DNA from: Chitinispirillum alkaliphilum
GTDB lineage: Bacteria; Fibrobacterota; Chitinivibrionia; Chitinivibrionales; Chitinispirillaceae
Direction of reading: 5' to 3'
DNA: 64,000 nt
Assembly: GCA_001045525.1 (NCBI GenBank)
Contig: LDWW01000013.1
Span: 56,723 to 120,722, forward strand
In this document: piece after piece, positions 10,420-18,776 of the stretch
Layout: each line of letters begins with the position of its first letter
How positions within the stretch are numbered: position 1 is the first letter of the stretch
The notes under the pieces: model-generated
Databases searched by the model: none
The model's input: only the letters and a program-made list of their open reading frames with translations
What the model was told of the DNA's origin: nothing
Translations under genes and position numbers: made by a program

Positions 10420-11913
10420 TTGAAAAAAAGAAACTGCGGTGTTCTTCTTCACCTGACCTCGCTTCCTTCAAAGTATGGATGCGGAGATTTCGGCCAACCC
10501 GCTTTCAGCTTCATTAAAACACTATCCCAATCTGCACAGAACTTCTGGCAGCTTCTCCCCCTAAATCCTCTCCTGGCTCTAAACTCCTTCTCTCCCTATA
10601 GCAGCTTCTCCTCAAATGCTATCAGCTCACTGTTCCTCAGCCCCGAAAACCTCTACGAACTCCAATTGGCCGACCGTAACGATCTTACCCCTTTCAATAC
10701 TAACTCCCCACAAACAAATTACCAAAGAGTGTCTCTTTTCAAAGACCACCTCTTAGAAAAAGCCTGGAAAAGGATGGAGAGAAAACTACCCTCCCACACC
10801 GGTTTCACCCTTTTCTGTGAAAAAAACCGATACTGGCTCGATGACTATGCTCTTTTTATCGCCCTGAAAATTTCAAACAATCATGCTCCCTGGTACGAGT
10901 GGCCCCAACCTCTCAAACTCCGGAACCCCAAAGCCCTCCAGAGTGCAAAACTCCGCTATGAGGAAATAATCCAAAAAACAAAATTCACTCAGTTTCTGCT
11001 CGATTCCCAACTTGAAAATCTAAGGGAATTCGCCCACTCCCATAATGTACATCTTATAGGCGACTTACCCTTTTATCAGAACTGCGACAGTGTGGAGGCC
11101 TGGACCCAACCGTTCTGCTTCAAACTGAATGAAAATCTTACCCCCGCCTTTCTCTCAGGAATGCCTCCTGATATATACAGTCCCCTGGGACAACGATGGC
11201 GCAACCCGGTCTATAACTGGGATCAGCTTAAGAGATGCAATTACAAAATCTGGAAAAACAGGCTCAGAAGAATGTTTTCCCTCTACGATATGATAAGACT
11301 GGATCACTTCAGGGGTTTTGTTTCATACTGGCAGATTGATGCAACCCTGGGTGATGCAAGAAAAGGGACATGGGTAGATGTGGACACAGACCACTTTTTG
11401 GGTGAGATGGCCAGACATTTCCCTACTTTTCCCGTGTTTGTAGAAGACCTTGGTGCAAGTAACGCAAAGGTCAGAGAAGTTGTTTCATCATTCAACCTGC
11501 CTGGCAGCAGAGTTCTTCAGTTTGGATTTGACCCTTTCTCTCCCAATAATATCCACCTCCCCCACAACTATCCCCATAACTGCGTGGCATCCACTTCAAC
11601 CCATGACACAAACACGATAATAGGCTGGTTCAGGGCAGCCGATACAGAGCAGAAAAATAAAGTTTTGGACTATGTAGGAGAATCCCACTCCTTAAAGGGG
11701 CTCCACACCAAACTGATACGTTCGGTTATGATTTCTCAGGCAGATACGGTCATTATTCCTTTTCAGGATATTTTGGGTCTGGGGGAGGAGGGACGGATAA
11801 ACCACCCCGGTTCAGGCAGTAACAACTGGAGCTGGAGATACAGTGCAGAGCGAATTGAGCACTCTGTTTTTAAAGACATAGCCCGAATGAGTGAGATTTA
11901 CGACAGGGTCTGA
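10420..11913 (+). CDS. malQ: 4-alpha-glucanotransferase (amylomaltase, GH77)
   Basis: Disproportionates maltodextrins by alpha-1,4-glucan transfer. The N terminus, CGVLLHLTSLPSKYGCGDFG, is the GH77 signature. Likely catalytic residues are Asp295 in MIRLDHFRGF, Glu342 in VFVEDLGASN and Asp396 in STHDTNTIIGWF. GDLPFYQNCDSVEAW and PPDIYSPLGQRW are further family blocks. Its 497 residues match bacterial MalQ. The start is TTG, about 7 nt behind AAAGGA. With glgA and glgB it covers glycogen synthesis and maltodextrin turnover, though the three genes are not one operon. Confidence 0.97.
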   Translation: MKKRNCGVLLHLTSLPSKYGCGDFGQPAFSFIKTLSQSAQNFWQLLPLNPLLALNSFSPYSSFSSNAISSLFLSPENLYELQLADRNDLTPFNTNSPQTNYQRVSLFKDHLLEKAWKRMERKLPSHTGFTLFCEKNRYWLDDYALFIALKISNNHAPWYEWPQPLKLRNPKALQSAKLRYEEIIQKTKFTQFLLDSQLENLREFAHSHNVHLIGDLPFYQNCDSVEAWTQPFCFKLNENLTPAFLSGMPPDIYSPLGQRWRNPVYNWDQLKRCNYKIWKNRLRRMFSLYDMIRLDHFRGFVSYWQIDATLGDARKGTWVDVDTDHFLGEMARHFPTFPVFVEDLGASNAKVREVVSSFNLPGSRVLQFGFDPFSPNNIHLPHNYPHNCVASTSTHDTNTIIGWFRAADTEQKNKVLDYVGESHSLKGLHTKLIRSVMISQADTVIIPFQDILGLGEEGRINHPGSGSNNWSWRYSAERIEHSVFKDIARMSEIYDRV

Positions 11914-11940
11914 TCTTTATGGATTCTCTTCTTCTCTTTC

Positions 11941-12858
11941 CTAATCATCTTCAAAAAGGTCGAGAAAACGATTTTCATAGAACGGGTAGAGATTCCACCT
12001 ATCAAGTTCTTCCTTAAGCTCAGAGGCTCTTGAGCGGTCAACCCGAGCCTCTTCAAACAGCTTTTCAATTTTGTTCATCACATATTCAGGCACGTCCTGC
12101 TCTCCGTTGATCTGATCAATCTGTTCGATATCGGGAGATATTGTGAAAAACTCCCTTATTTTCCCTTCGATCCCATTGAACATAGGTTCAATTTTCCTAC
12201 ACTCCAGCTCCAGCTCAGCTGTGTCTATGGTGAAATTTTCCAGTTTGCCCAATGCGTTTACCACGGCAAGAGCGCCTTTTGGATATGTCAGGGAAGCAGT
12301 ATATGCGGGAATCGTGGCAAGCATGCAGAGTGCATCGATTCCACGGGCGGCTGCAAACCCCAGCATGAGCCCGTTTAGTCCAGTGATGGTACCATCGGGC
12401 ATGGAGTTAAAACCCATGAGGTTGAGCTTTGAGATAAGGGATGGATTGTTTGCTGCAAAAAGCACCTCTGATTCTGTTTTATGGCTCATGGACCGGGGTA
12501 GGGCAGCTGCGGTATAGATTCTGGGTGTTTGGAGATCGGAAGCCAGGTCCAGGATCGCCTTCATTATATCCTGGTCATTTTTAGCCCCCGCATGGGCGTT
12601 GCTCTCAAAGATTACCAGATCGGGATTATGGTGGTGATAGAAGACGCTCTGGGGGGTTTCGGGGAACTGAGCGACTCCCCCCTTTACCATAACGGAATCG
12701 GGTGATATGAATCTGCTCATGTCAATTTGCGCGAACAGCCTGGAGTTGAGTTTTCGCCGCAAATAGTCTACAGACAGTATACCTACATTTCCCGCTCCAG
12801 TCCAAGCAGAATACATAATGGGTGGTGTGGTGAAATGATCTCTGCTCAAAAGATTCAT
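11941..12858 (-). CDS. PAC2 family protein
   Basis: Resembles the PAC2/DUF75 proteins (proteasome-assembly-chaperone fold, role in bacteria unknown). Visible family features are YSAWTGAGNVGILSVDYL near the start, the FESNAHAG segment, and the GLNGLMLGFAAARGIDALCMLATIP region in mid-protein. A C-terminal helical tail (from about 240) is rich in Glu and Arg. It lies 21 nt downstream of the PRC-barrel gene, so the two are probably one transcript. No strong ribosome binding site is seen; a weak AAAGG lies about 14 nt upstream. Confidence 0.82.
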   Translation of the reverse strand: MNLLSRDHFTTPPIMYSAWTGAGNVGILSVDYLRRKLNSRLFAQIDMSRFISPDSVMVKGGVAQFPETPQSVFYHHHNPDLVIFESNAHAGAKNDQDIMKAILDLASDLQTPRIYTAAALPRSMSHKTESEVLFAANNPSLISKLNLMGFNSMPDGTITGLNGLMLGFAAARGIDALCMLATIPAYTASLTYPKGALAVVNALGKLENFTIDTAELELECRKIEPMFNGIEGKIREFFTISPDIEQIDQINGEQDVPEYVMNKIEKLFEEARVDRSRASELKEELDRWNLYPFYENRFLDLFEDD

Positions 12859-12879
12859 TTTTTTAACCGGCCTTTCAGA

Positions 12880-13683
12880 TTATTTCTTTTTCTTTTTCCA
12901 GTATTTTGGTCGCTTGTAGTAGTCATAGAGCCTCTCTTCAAAATCTCTGTCAAGTTGGGTCTGGGGCTCAAACTGCGGGCCGTTCACAATGGTTTCAGCC
13001 GATACATCCACAAATACCTTTGTCTCAGCCCAGTCAATCCCAAGCACCCACTGGGGAGCCAGTATGACTTTTTTTCCAGGAAGAATATTTTTGGTGTTTA
13101 CAATCAGGTAGCGGACAACCCAATTGGTGGTATCGATTATGAAATCCTCCACATGCCCAATCTCTTCATCTGTACACTGGATGTGATAACCATCAACCTC
13201 CTTTGCGCTCCTGATACTCCACTGCCCCATTTTCTCCTCTGTTTTTTTCTCCTTCTCCAAAGCTTTTGCTGTAAACGGCTCCTTTTGGGTTGGCTGAGGG
13301 AAACCGGACGGATAGGAGAGACCAGGATAAATAGCTGCTCCAAGAGAGTTATAGTGCTGGGGGTAGACCCAGTAGTAAGGCCATGAATAGTGGTCATGAA
13401 GCTCCTCTTCCAGCTTGCGTGACACCGGTTCGGCGGTATTGATATCGGGGCTTTTTTTCACCTGCTCCTTTGTGGCATTGACAGTGACACTTCTGCCCTT
13501 TGGTTCATGAAGCGCAGCAGGAGAGAGAAGTACTTTTCTCCCCAGAAGCCAAAATCCGATATCTGCAACCACATACCGCACTGCCCAGTTTTGATCATCG
13601 AAATAAATATCATCAATTTTCCCGATATGCCCATCCTGAGCATCGAGAGACATCCCTGTAAGTGAACTGGCATTATGAAACAT
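12880..13683 (-). CDS. protein with two PRC-barrel domains
   Basis: Two PRC-barrel copies are visible, one at about residues 8-75 (GMSLDAQDGHIGKIDDIYFDD, then KVLLSPAAL) and one at about 135-210 (CTDEEIGHVEDFIIDTTNWV, then KVILAPQWVLGIDW). A Pro- and Tyr-rich linker joins them, and the tail is lysine-rich. PRC-barrels occur in RimM and in photosynthetic reaction-centre H subunits and usually mediate protein contacts, so no catalytic role is inferred. The AGGGAGGG site close before the ATG is very strong. It is first gene of a likely two-gene unit with the PAC2 gene and divergent from the flavoprotein gene. Confidence 0.85.
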   Translation of the reverse strand: MFHNASSLTGMSLDAQDGHIGKIDDIYFDDQNWAVRYVVADIGFWLLGRKVLLSPAALHEPKGRSVTVNATKEQVKKSPDINTAEPVSRKLEEELHDHYSWPYYWVYPQHYNSLGAAIYPGLSYPSGFPQPTQKEPFTAKALEKEKKTEEKMGQWSIRSAKEVDGYHIQCTDEEIGHVEDFIIDTTNWVVRYLIVNTKNILPGKKVILAPQWVLGIDWAETKVFVDVSAETIVNGPQFEPQTQLDRDFEERLYDYYKRPKYWKKKKK

Positions 13684-13785
13684 CTTGCCCTCCCTCTGTT
13701 TTTTTTAGCAAGATTTTTTAACATTAGACCCACAAAGAGCATGCCATCCATATATCCCAGCTATACTTTTAACTATATTTCACAC

Positions 13786-15033
13786 ATGATTTCTCAGATT
13801 ACAGTTATAGGAGCCGGCCCCTCAGGGCTGATGGCTGCCATAAGCGCAGCTTCCCAGGGCGCAAAGGTCACAATAGCAGAGAAAATGAACTCTGCAGGAA
13901 AAAAACTTCTCGCAACTGGCGGAGGAAGATGCAACATCTCCAACACCTCACCAATGCCACAGTTCATAAACAGCTTTGGAAACAAAGGACCCTTTGTCAG
14001 ATATGCCTTAAACCGCTTTGATCAACAACAACTCATCTCTTTTCTCAACTCAAAAGGCATCAAAACTGTTTCACCCGACCAGTTCCACATCTTTCCCTCA
14101 TCCCAAAAGGCAGCCCATATCCTGGGGGCTCTTCTCGATGAGGTCTCAAGATTGAAGATAACTATCCTTAAGGAAAACAGTATCTCCTCGGTCAGTAGAA
14201 AAGAGAACGGCCTTTTCTCACTCAGATCAGAAAAAATGAGATTCGAAAGCAGAAAACTGATCTTTGCCACCGGAGGGAAAAGCTCCATCCCCGACCCCCC
14301 GTCCTATAACGGATACGAACTGGCCAAAAGCCTCGGACACTCAATCGTATACCCGCTTCCTGCCCTGTGTGCACTGGAAACCGAAGACCTCTGGGTTAAG
14401 CAGTGTGCCGGATTGTCCCTTCCAGATAGTGTCATAAGAGTCAGAACAGGGAAGAAAACTATTCAGGGCAAACAAGGTGTACTGTTTACACACAAGGGAA
14501 TATCAGGACCGGGCGTACTTGATCTGTCAGCCTCCCTTTCAAGAGAGATTCACCATAATGGGCCTAAACAGGTCTTTTTGATCGCTCACGAGGATAACAC
14601 ACAAGAGAGATGGGAAACACAGTTTCTGCGCTGGCAGAATAACTCCGGGTCCTCTCCTGTTCAATCGTTATTGTCAAAATCATACCCCTCACGTTTCTCT
14701 GAAATACTCTGCCGCCTTGCAGGTGTAAAAAAGGGTTTAAGAGCAGCTGATCTGGAGAAAAAGGCGAGAAAAAAACTTGTTTCTCTTCTCTGTGAAGGAC
14801 TTCCCCTGACAATAAACAAAAGCGAAGGATTCAAAAAGGCAATGCTCACCACAGGCGGAGTTTCCCTCAAGGAGGTAAACCCAAGAACCATGGAGAGCAG
14901 ATTGCAAACCGGGCTGTATTTCTGCGGAGAAGTGCTTGATGCAGATGGTCCGTGCGGGGGATACAATCTCCAATGGGCATTTTCAAGCGGCTATACTGCC
15001 GGTCTCTGTGCTGCACAGGATCCAAACAGATAA
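13786..15033 (+). CDS. NAD(P)/FAD-dependent oxidoreductase, HI0933/YhiN (BaiN) family
   Basis: A flavoprotein of the HI0933-like family. The FAD-binding Rossmann motif GAGPSG starts at about residue 8 of the chosen start. The family block AGKKLLATGGGRCNISN follows, with LIFATGGKSSIPDP in mid-protein and the C-terminal CGGYNLQWAFSSGYTAG, the last FAD-contacting stretch. The frame extends upstream to 13675, overlapping the divergent gene. I choose the ATG at 13786 because the first beta strand (SQITVIGAG) follows directly. No good ribosome binding site is present, so it may be read from a short leader. Length is about 415 residues, normal for the family. Confidence 0.9.
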   Translation: MISQITVIGAGPSGLMAAISAASQGAKVTIAEKMNSAGKKLLATGGGRCNISNTSPMPQFINSFGNKGPFVRYALNRFDQQQLISFLNSKGIKTVSPDQFHIFPSSQKAAHILGALLDEVSRLKITILKENSISSVSRKENGLFSLRSEKMRFESRKLIFATGGKSSIPDPPSYNGYELAKSLGHSIVYPLPALCALETEDLWVKQCAGLSLPDSVIRVRTGKKTIQGKQGVLFTHKGISGPGVLDLSASLSREIHHNGPKQVFLIAHEDNTQERWETQFLRWQNNSGSSPVQSLLSKSYPSRFSEILCRLAGVKKGLRAADLEKKARKKLVSLLCEGLPLTINKSEGFKKAMLTTGGVSLKEVNPRTMESRLQTGLYFCGEVLDADGPCGGYNLQWAFSSGYTAGLCAAQDPNR

Positions 15034-15216
15034 ACAGGGGAATCTCCCGGGCAAACTGAGAGGATTTGCTTCCAAAGGAGTGGGGCTCCATGTTATGTTT
15101 TATGTTCACTTCAGGAACCCAAACAATCTTTTTACTCCCCAAGACTATTTGAGACAGCCTCTTTTTCTGCCCCTGATTCTCCCGCGTCTCAATGTTGCCT
15201 GATCCACTGGCGGACC

Positions 15217-15960
15217 TCACACCATTGTTTCCATGAATTCAAGAGAATTGAAAGCGGATTTAATAGCGAAGTGGTAGCGGCAGTAAGAGTACATTGCCCT
15301 GGTGATACGAAGATATTCCGCCTTTGAAGTTGTCCATTCCAGAGAGGTGTCAATCTGGTTAAAAAAGGTGAGCGCATCGTATGGAACCATCAGGGTTGGA
15401 TCTGTCTTTGCAGAGCAGCCCGGGCATGCCATCATTCCCCGTGGAATCAGAAGATATCCATTTTCACCCTGAAGAGGTTTTTTACAAAAGCAACACTGGT
15501 CTGAGCTGATCTCAAATCCCATAGCGCTGCAGAACTGAGAGATCAAGTGCCAAAGCAGCGGAAAACAGAACCTCTTCTGGGCGGTGTCAAGCATAGTGAT
15601 AAACTCTTGTACGAGGGTATAGAGCTCAGGGTGAGATGCGGTCTGAGTTACAGTTTTCAGTATCAGCTCAAACGCCGCATCCCTTATAGCTGCTTTGGTA
15701 ATATCCGCCCTTACCCCCGGATAGTAATCTGCAACATGGATAGCCCCGCAAGTGTGCAGATCACGGTTTGACTTTATATACAGAAGAGTCTGGAGTAAAA
15801 ATCCCCTGTCTATTAAAACAGCCCTCGAGTCATTACGCCGTATCCCTTTGGCCACAACGCTGATTACACCATGTTCAGGGGTTATCAGGCGAAGAATACA
15901 GCTTGTTTCCCGGTACGGCATCACAGAAAGAATGAGCGCATTTGTTTTCTCCGGAGCCAT
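15217..15960 (-). CDS. recO: DNA repair protein RecO
   Basis: Mediator that helps load RecA onto SSB-coated single-stranded DNA in the RecF pathway. The N-terminal OB-fold is recognisable (ALILSVMPYRETSCILRLITPEHGVISVVAKGIRR). The C-terminal helical domain has the zinc-finger pair CCFCKK...CPGC seen in many RecO proteins. Its 247 residues are typical. It is last in a four-gene minus-strand series dprA, ftsB-like, DUF502, recO, only 5 nt after the DUF502 stop. Confidence 0.95.
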   Translation of the reverse strand: MAPEKTNALILSVMPYRETSCILRLITPEHGVISVVAKGIRRNDSRAVLIDRGFLLQTLLYIKSNRDLHTCGAIHVADYYPGVRADITKAAIRDAAFELILKTVTQTASHPELYTLVQEFITMLDTAQKRFCFPLLWHLISQFCSAMGFEISSDQCCFCKKPLQGENGYLLIPRGMMACPGCSAKTDPTLMVPYDALTFFNQIDTSLEWTTSKAEYLRITRAMYSYCRYHFAIKSAFNSLEFMETMV

Positions 15961-15965
15961 ATTTT

Positions 15966-16676
15966 CTATTTTCGGCTCTTTAGAACCGGATCAGCTTTCT
16001 GTGCATTGCGCTTGAAAAGAGTAAGCAGTTCCATGGGATTGAATGCTGCGGGCTTGGCTGCATTGATCTGCTCTCCGTTAAGAAGACCTGCTGACATTAT
16101 CCTCTTTATCGCCAACTCCACCGGCATATCAAGATCGATCATGTCCTCTTTGGGATAGTACAGAAGATATCCGGAAGTGGGGTTTGGTGTTGTGGGAACG
16201 AAAACTGAGATAAGCTCGTGTCCGGTTAATTTTGAAAAGTCCCTGTTCTCATTTGATGTTACAAATGCGATACAGTAGACTTTCTCTTTCGGATACTGGA
16301 CCAGCACTACCCGATCAAACACCTTTTTGTTTTGAAGGGAAACGGTGTCGACAACCTGCTGAACTCCAAGATACACTTTATTTAAAATCGGGATATTGCA
16401 GATAATTGCGTTTCCCGTATCGATCAGTTTCTTTCCGAAATAGTTTTTTGCCAGAAGCCCCGCAAAATACGCCAGCACAAGAGTTACGGTTATCCCTATC
16501 CCTGTCCCCCACTCAACTCCAAGCACAAGCGGAAGAGCTGAATCAACCCATCTGAACAGCTTTAGAATTATAATAAGTGTGATCAGAAGAGGAATAATAA
16601 GAAGAATTCCGGCGATTATATTTGACCTTACCTGCCTGAACAACTTTTTGGGAGAAATGTTTTCCATATTTTTCAC
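15966..16676 (-). CDS. DUF502 family membrane protein
   Basis: Two N-terminal transmembrane helices (about residues 20-42 and 58-80 by eye) are followed by a soluble domain. It contains the DUF502 hallmarks GNAIICNIPILNKVYLGVQQVV, RVVLVQYPKEKVYCIAFVT and VFVPTTPNPTSGYLLYYPKEDM. Molecular function is not established for the family. The GTG start at 16676 overlaps the upstream stop by 4 nt (GTGA), indicating translational coupling. An ATG nine bases further in is an alternative start. Confidence 0.9.
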   Translation of the reverse strand: MKNMENISPKKLFRQVRSNIIAGILLIIPLLITLIIILKLFRWVDSALPLVLGVEWGTGIGITVTLVLAYFAGLLAKNYFGKKLIDTGNAIICNIPILNKVYLGVQQVVDTVSLQNKKVFDRVVLVQYPKEKVYCIAFVTSNENRDFSKLTGHELISVFVPTTPNPTSGYLLYYPKEDMIDLDMPVELAIKRIMSAGLLNGEQINAAKPAAFNPMELLTLFKRNAQKADPVLKSRK

Positions 16677-16948
16677 TCTTCCTCGACAAATTTGATTATC
16701 AACTCGTTCTTTCCGGCCATTCCAAGCTTCTCTCTTGCAATCTGCTCAATATAACTTGTGTCCTGCTTGAGGTGTATGTATTCTGTTTGCAGTGAGTCAA
16801 GAGAATAACGTGCATGCTCAATCATTTCGCTTTTTTTCCCGATCTCCTTATAACTCCTGTATGCATCCATAAATCCCTTGTTTCCAAACAGTATGACAAG
16901 AGCAATTGAAACAGCGGCGACAAGGAGAATTTTAGTTTTCTTTTTCAT
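16673..16948 (-). CDS. septum formation initiator family protein (FtsB/DivIC-like)
   Basis: A 91-residue bitopic protein. It has a short basic N terminus, one transmembrane helix (about 7-22) and a coiled coil. It ends with YIEQIAREKLGMAGKNELIIKF, the signature end of the FtsB/DivIC family (ArEkLGm...E.i..f). In the divisome such proteins pair with FtsL and FtsQ/DivIB in the inner membrane. The ATG overlaps the dprA stop (ATGA). Confidence 0.9.
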   Translation of the reverse strand: MKKKTKILLVAAVSIALVILFGNKGFMDAYRSYKEIGKKSEMIEHARYSLDSLQTEYIHLKQDTSYIEQIAREKLGMAGKNELIIKFVEEE

Positions 16949-18051
16949 ATAACCCTTACATATTGTTGTCCCCCGATTTGCCGGATCAGACCCTTGAGCT
17001 CTAAATTAAGCAGTCCGTCAAACAGCTCTGCTGCCCCTTTATTGAGCCTTTCTGCTATCTCATCAATACGCACGGGGTTAAAAGAAAGTGTCTCATAAAG
17101 TAGTTTTTCAGGATCACTTAAAAACGTCCTGGTGTCAAAACTCTTTTCGCGTGCAGAGAAACTGTTAAGCTGTTTTTCTCCCGATATAAACCGAATACTC
17201 TCCACTATGTCCAAAGCATTGCGCACAGGAATCGCCCCGCTTTTAAGAAGATCGAAAGTACCTTCACTCAGAGGCGAAGTGATGGGACCGGGAACCGCAA
17301 AAACCTCCCTGTTCTGATCGGTTGCATATTTGGCAGTTATAAGACTGCCGCTGCGCGCTCCGGCTTCCACAACTACAGTACCCGCTGCAAGACCACTGAT
17401 AATGCGGTTTCTTCTGGGAAAATTAAACGCCTCCGGAGCTGTGCCCAGGGGAAATTCTGATATGAGAACCCCATCACGGACAATCTCCTCAGAGAGTTCC
17501 ACATTGGATCTGGGGTAGATAATATCGATACCGCTCCCCAAAACCGCTACTGTTTTTGCACCACTATGCAGGGCTGCTCTGTGTGCAAGCGTATCAACTC
17601 CTTTGGCCATTCCGCTCACTATGACCAGACCCCTCGAAGCTATATCTGAACAGAGAGCGGTAGCTACCCCTTTCCCATAGGGACTTGGAGTCCGTGTGCC
17701 AACGACTGCCACAGCATGCAGATTAAGAACGGAAATATCCCCTTTCGCAAAAAGAACCGGAGGCGGGGCAAATATCTCTTTTAAATAGATCGGATAGCGT
17801 GGATCCTTGAGTGTTAATACCTCAACACCCTCTTCTCTTGCTTTGTTCAGCTGCGCCTGTGCGCAGGCAAAAAGATTATCCCTGTTTTGTATCTCTTCCA
17901 CACACGACTGAGGAATAATGTTCATATTTCTGAGTACACTTACCTCTGTATCAAAAACAGCTTCGGGAGAGGAGAACTGTTTCAGAAGTTCACCGATACG
18001 CACAGGGCCAAGCCCTTTTACTGAATTAAGAGCAATCCAGGATAATGGCAT
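16945..18051 (-). CDS. dprA: DNA-processing protein DprA (Smf)
   Basis: Binds incoming single-stranded DNA and loads RecA during transformation. The Rossmann-like core carries VAVVGTRTPSPYGKGVA, VIVSGMAKGVDTLAHRAAL, GSGIDIIYPRSN, FPRRNRIISGLA and EAGARSGSLITA, all canonical. An N-terminal helical SAM-like segment (ALNSVKGLGPVRIGELL) and a C-terminal winged-helix DprA domain are present. 368 residues is normal. GGAAGGAG just ahead of the ATG supports the start. It is the first gene of the dprA-ftsB-DUF502-recO unit. Confidence 0.97.
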   Translation of the reverse strand: MPLSWIALNSVKGLGPVRIGELLKQFSSPEAVFDTEVSVLRNMNIIPQSCVEEIQNRDNLFACAQAQLNKAREEGVEVLTLKDPRYPIYLKEIFAPPPVLFAKGDISVLNLHAVAVVGTRTPSPYGKGVATALCSDIASRGLVIVSGMAKGVDTLAHRAALHSGAKTVAVLGSGIDIIYPRSNVELSEEIVRDGVLISEFPLGTAPEAFNFPRRNRIISGLAAGTVVVEAGARSGSLITAKYATDQNREVFAVPGPITSPLSEGTFDLLKSGAIPVRNALDIVESIRFISGEKQLNSFSAREKSFDTRTFLSDPEKLLYETLSFNPVRIDEIAERLNKGAAELFDGLLNLELKGLIRQIGGQQYVRVI

Positions 18052-18289
18052 CAGCTACTCTCCTTCCCTTGTTTCTGAGGTAAAAAACTGTAACAAAAAT
18101 AAATTCCGGGTATTTAAATGCAGAATTTATATGCTTGGCAGCAATAAACAAACCACAAATTCTCAAGCCCCAGGCCCTAAAAAGATAAAACATGATTGTT
18201 TAGTGTTGACTAAAATGTGAGTCAAAACTCATTTTATGTAATTCTCTGTTTATTATAGAAATCACCAATATGAAAGGAAGTCCGTCGAA
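18052..18289 (+). promoter_or_regulatory. upstream region of the small basic protein gene with inverted repeats
   Basis: TTGACT (18206-18211) and AGTCAA (18220-18225) form a perfect 6-bp inverted repeat with an 8-nt gap. It overlaps a second one, GAGT-caaa-ACTC. TTGACT could be a -35 hexamer, with TTATGT or TATAGA as weak -10 candidates, so the repeat could be an operator. This is sequence pattern only. Confidence 0.3.
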
Positions 18290-18379
18290 ATGGCGAATGT
18301 AAAAAAGAAAAGAAGAGCAAAGATCAATAAGCACAAAAGAAAAAAAATGCGTCGTCTGAATCGCCATAAGAAAAAATAA
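18290..18379 (+). CDS. 29-residue AURKAIP1/COX24-type basic protein (bS22-like)
   Basis: The ATG at 18290 opens a 29-codon gene: MANVKKKRRAKINKHKRKK followed by MRRLNRHKKK. The K.KRR.K.nKHKrKK.rR..R.kK pattern is the COX24/AURKAIP1 C-terminal motif, found in mitochondrial ribosomal small-subunit protein mS38 and in tiny bacterial proteins (bS22-like). More than half the residues are Lys or Arg. GGAAG lies 9-10 nt before the ATG, and a terminator follows 26 nt after the stop. It is too short for most gene callers. A ribosomal or RNA-binding role is inferred from the family. Confidence 0.85.
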   Translation: MANVKKKRRAKINKHKRKKMRRLNRHKKK

Positions 18380-18404
18380 TTGTTTGATCAGATTATGACT
18401 TCCT

Positions 18405-18450
18405 ATCACGGGAATAACTCTTGCAGGAATTCCCGTGATGTTTTCTTTTG
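18405..18450 (+). terminator. terminator after the small basic protein gene
   Basis: ATCACGGGAAT pairs perfectly with ATTCCCGTGAT (11 bp) around a short loop, followed by a T-rich GTTTTCTTTT tail. It gives the 29-residue gene its own transcription unit. Confidence 0.85.
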
Positions 18451-18776
18451 CTACCCAAAAATACAACTCCACTCCCAAAAAGCAGGCGCAATAATCACCT
18501 GTTTACCACCATTAGGATTTTTGCTGCTCCATTCTTAACGGTATGAGACTCTGCGGAATTTACGAAAAAAATCCGCCTTATACAACAAATCGGAGTTATA
18601 GCTTTTTGCTCCTCAAAACACTCTCCAAATAGCGGGTTCTCAGAATTTTGCACCACCACCTCATCCACCCCTCGCTTCTTGCCAATAAAAACCGTCCTCT
18701 ATCAAAAAGAAAACTCTGTGCATCCTGAAAAAATTTGCTTATTTTTCTCCTAAACATTTTCCCTCAGGAGAGCACA
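18451..18776. other. intergenic region
   Basis: Nothing recognised apart from a likely promoter area just before the lipoprotein gene. An open frame crossing 18735-18776 is only an upstream extension of that gene. Confidence 0.3.

Noticed and set aside
18200..18478. 92-codon minus-strand frame over the small basic protein
   Set aside because: It is the shadow of the 29-codon gene and its terminator; the Lys-rich codons read as hydrophobic residues on the other strand.
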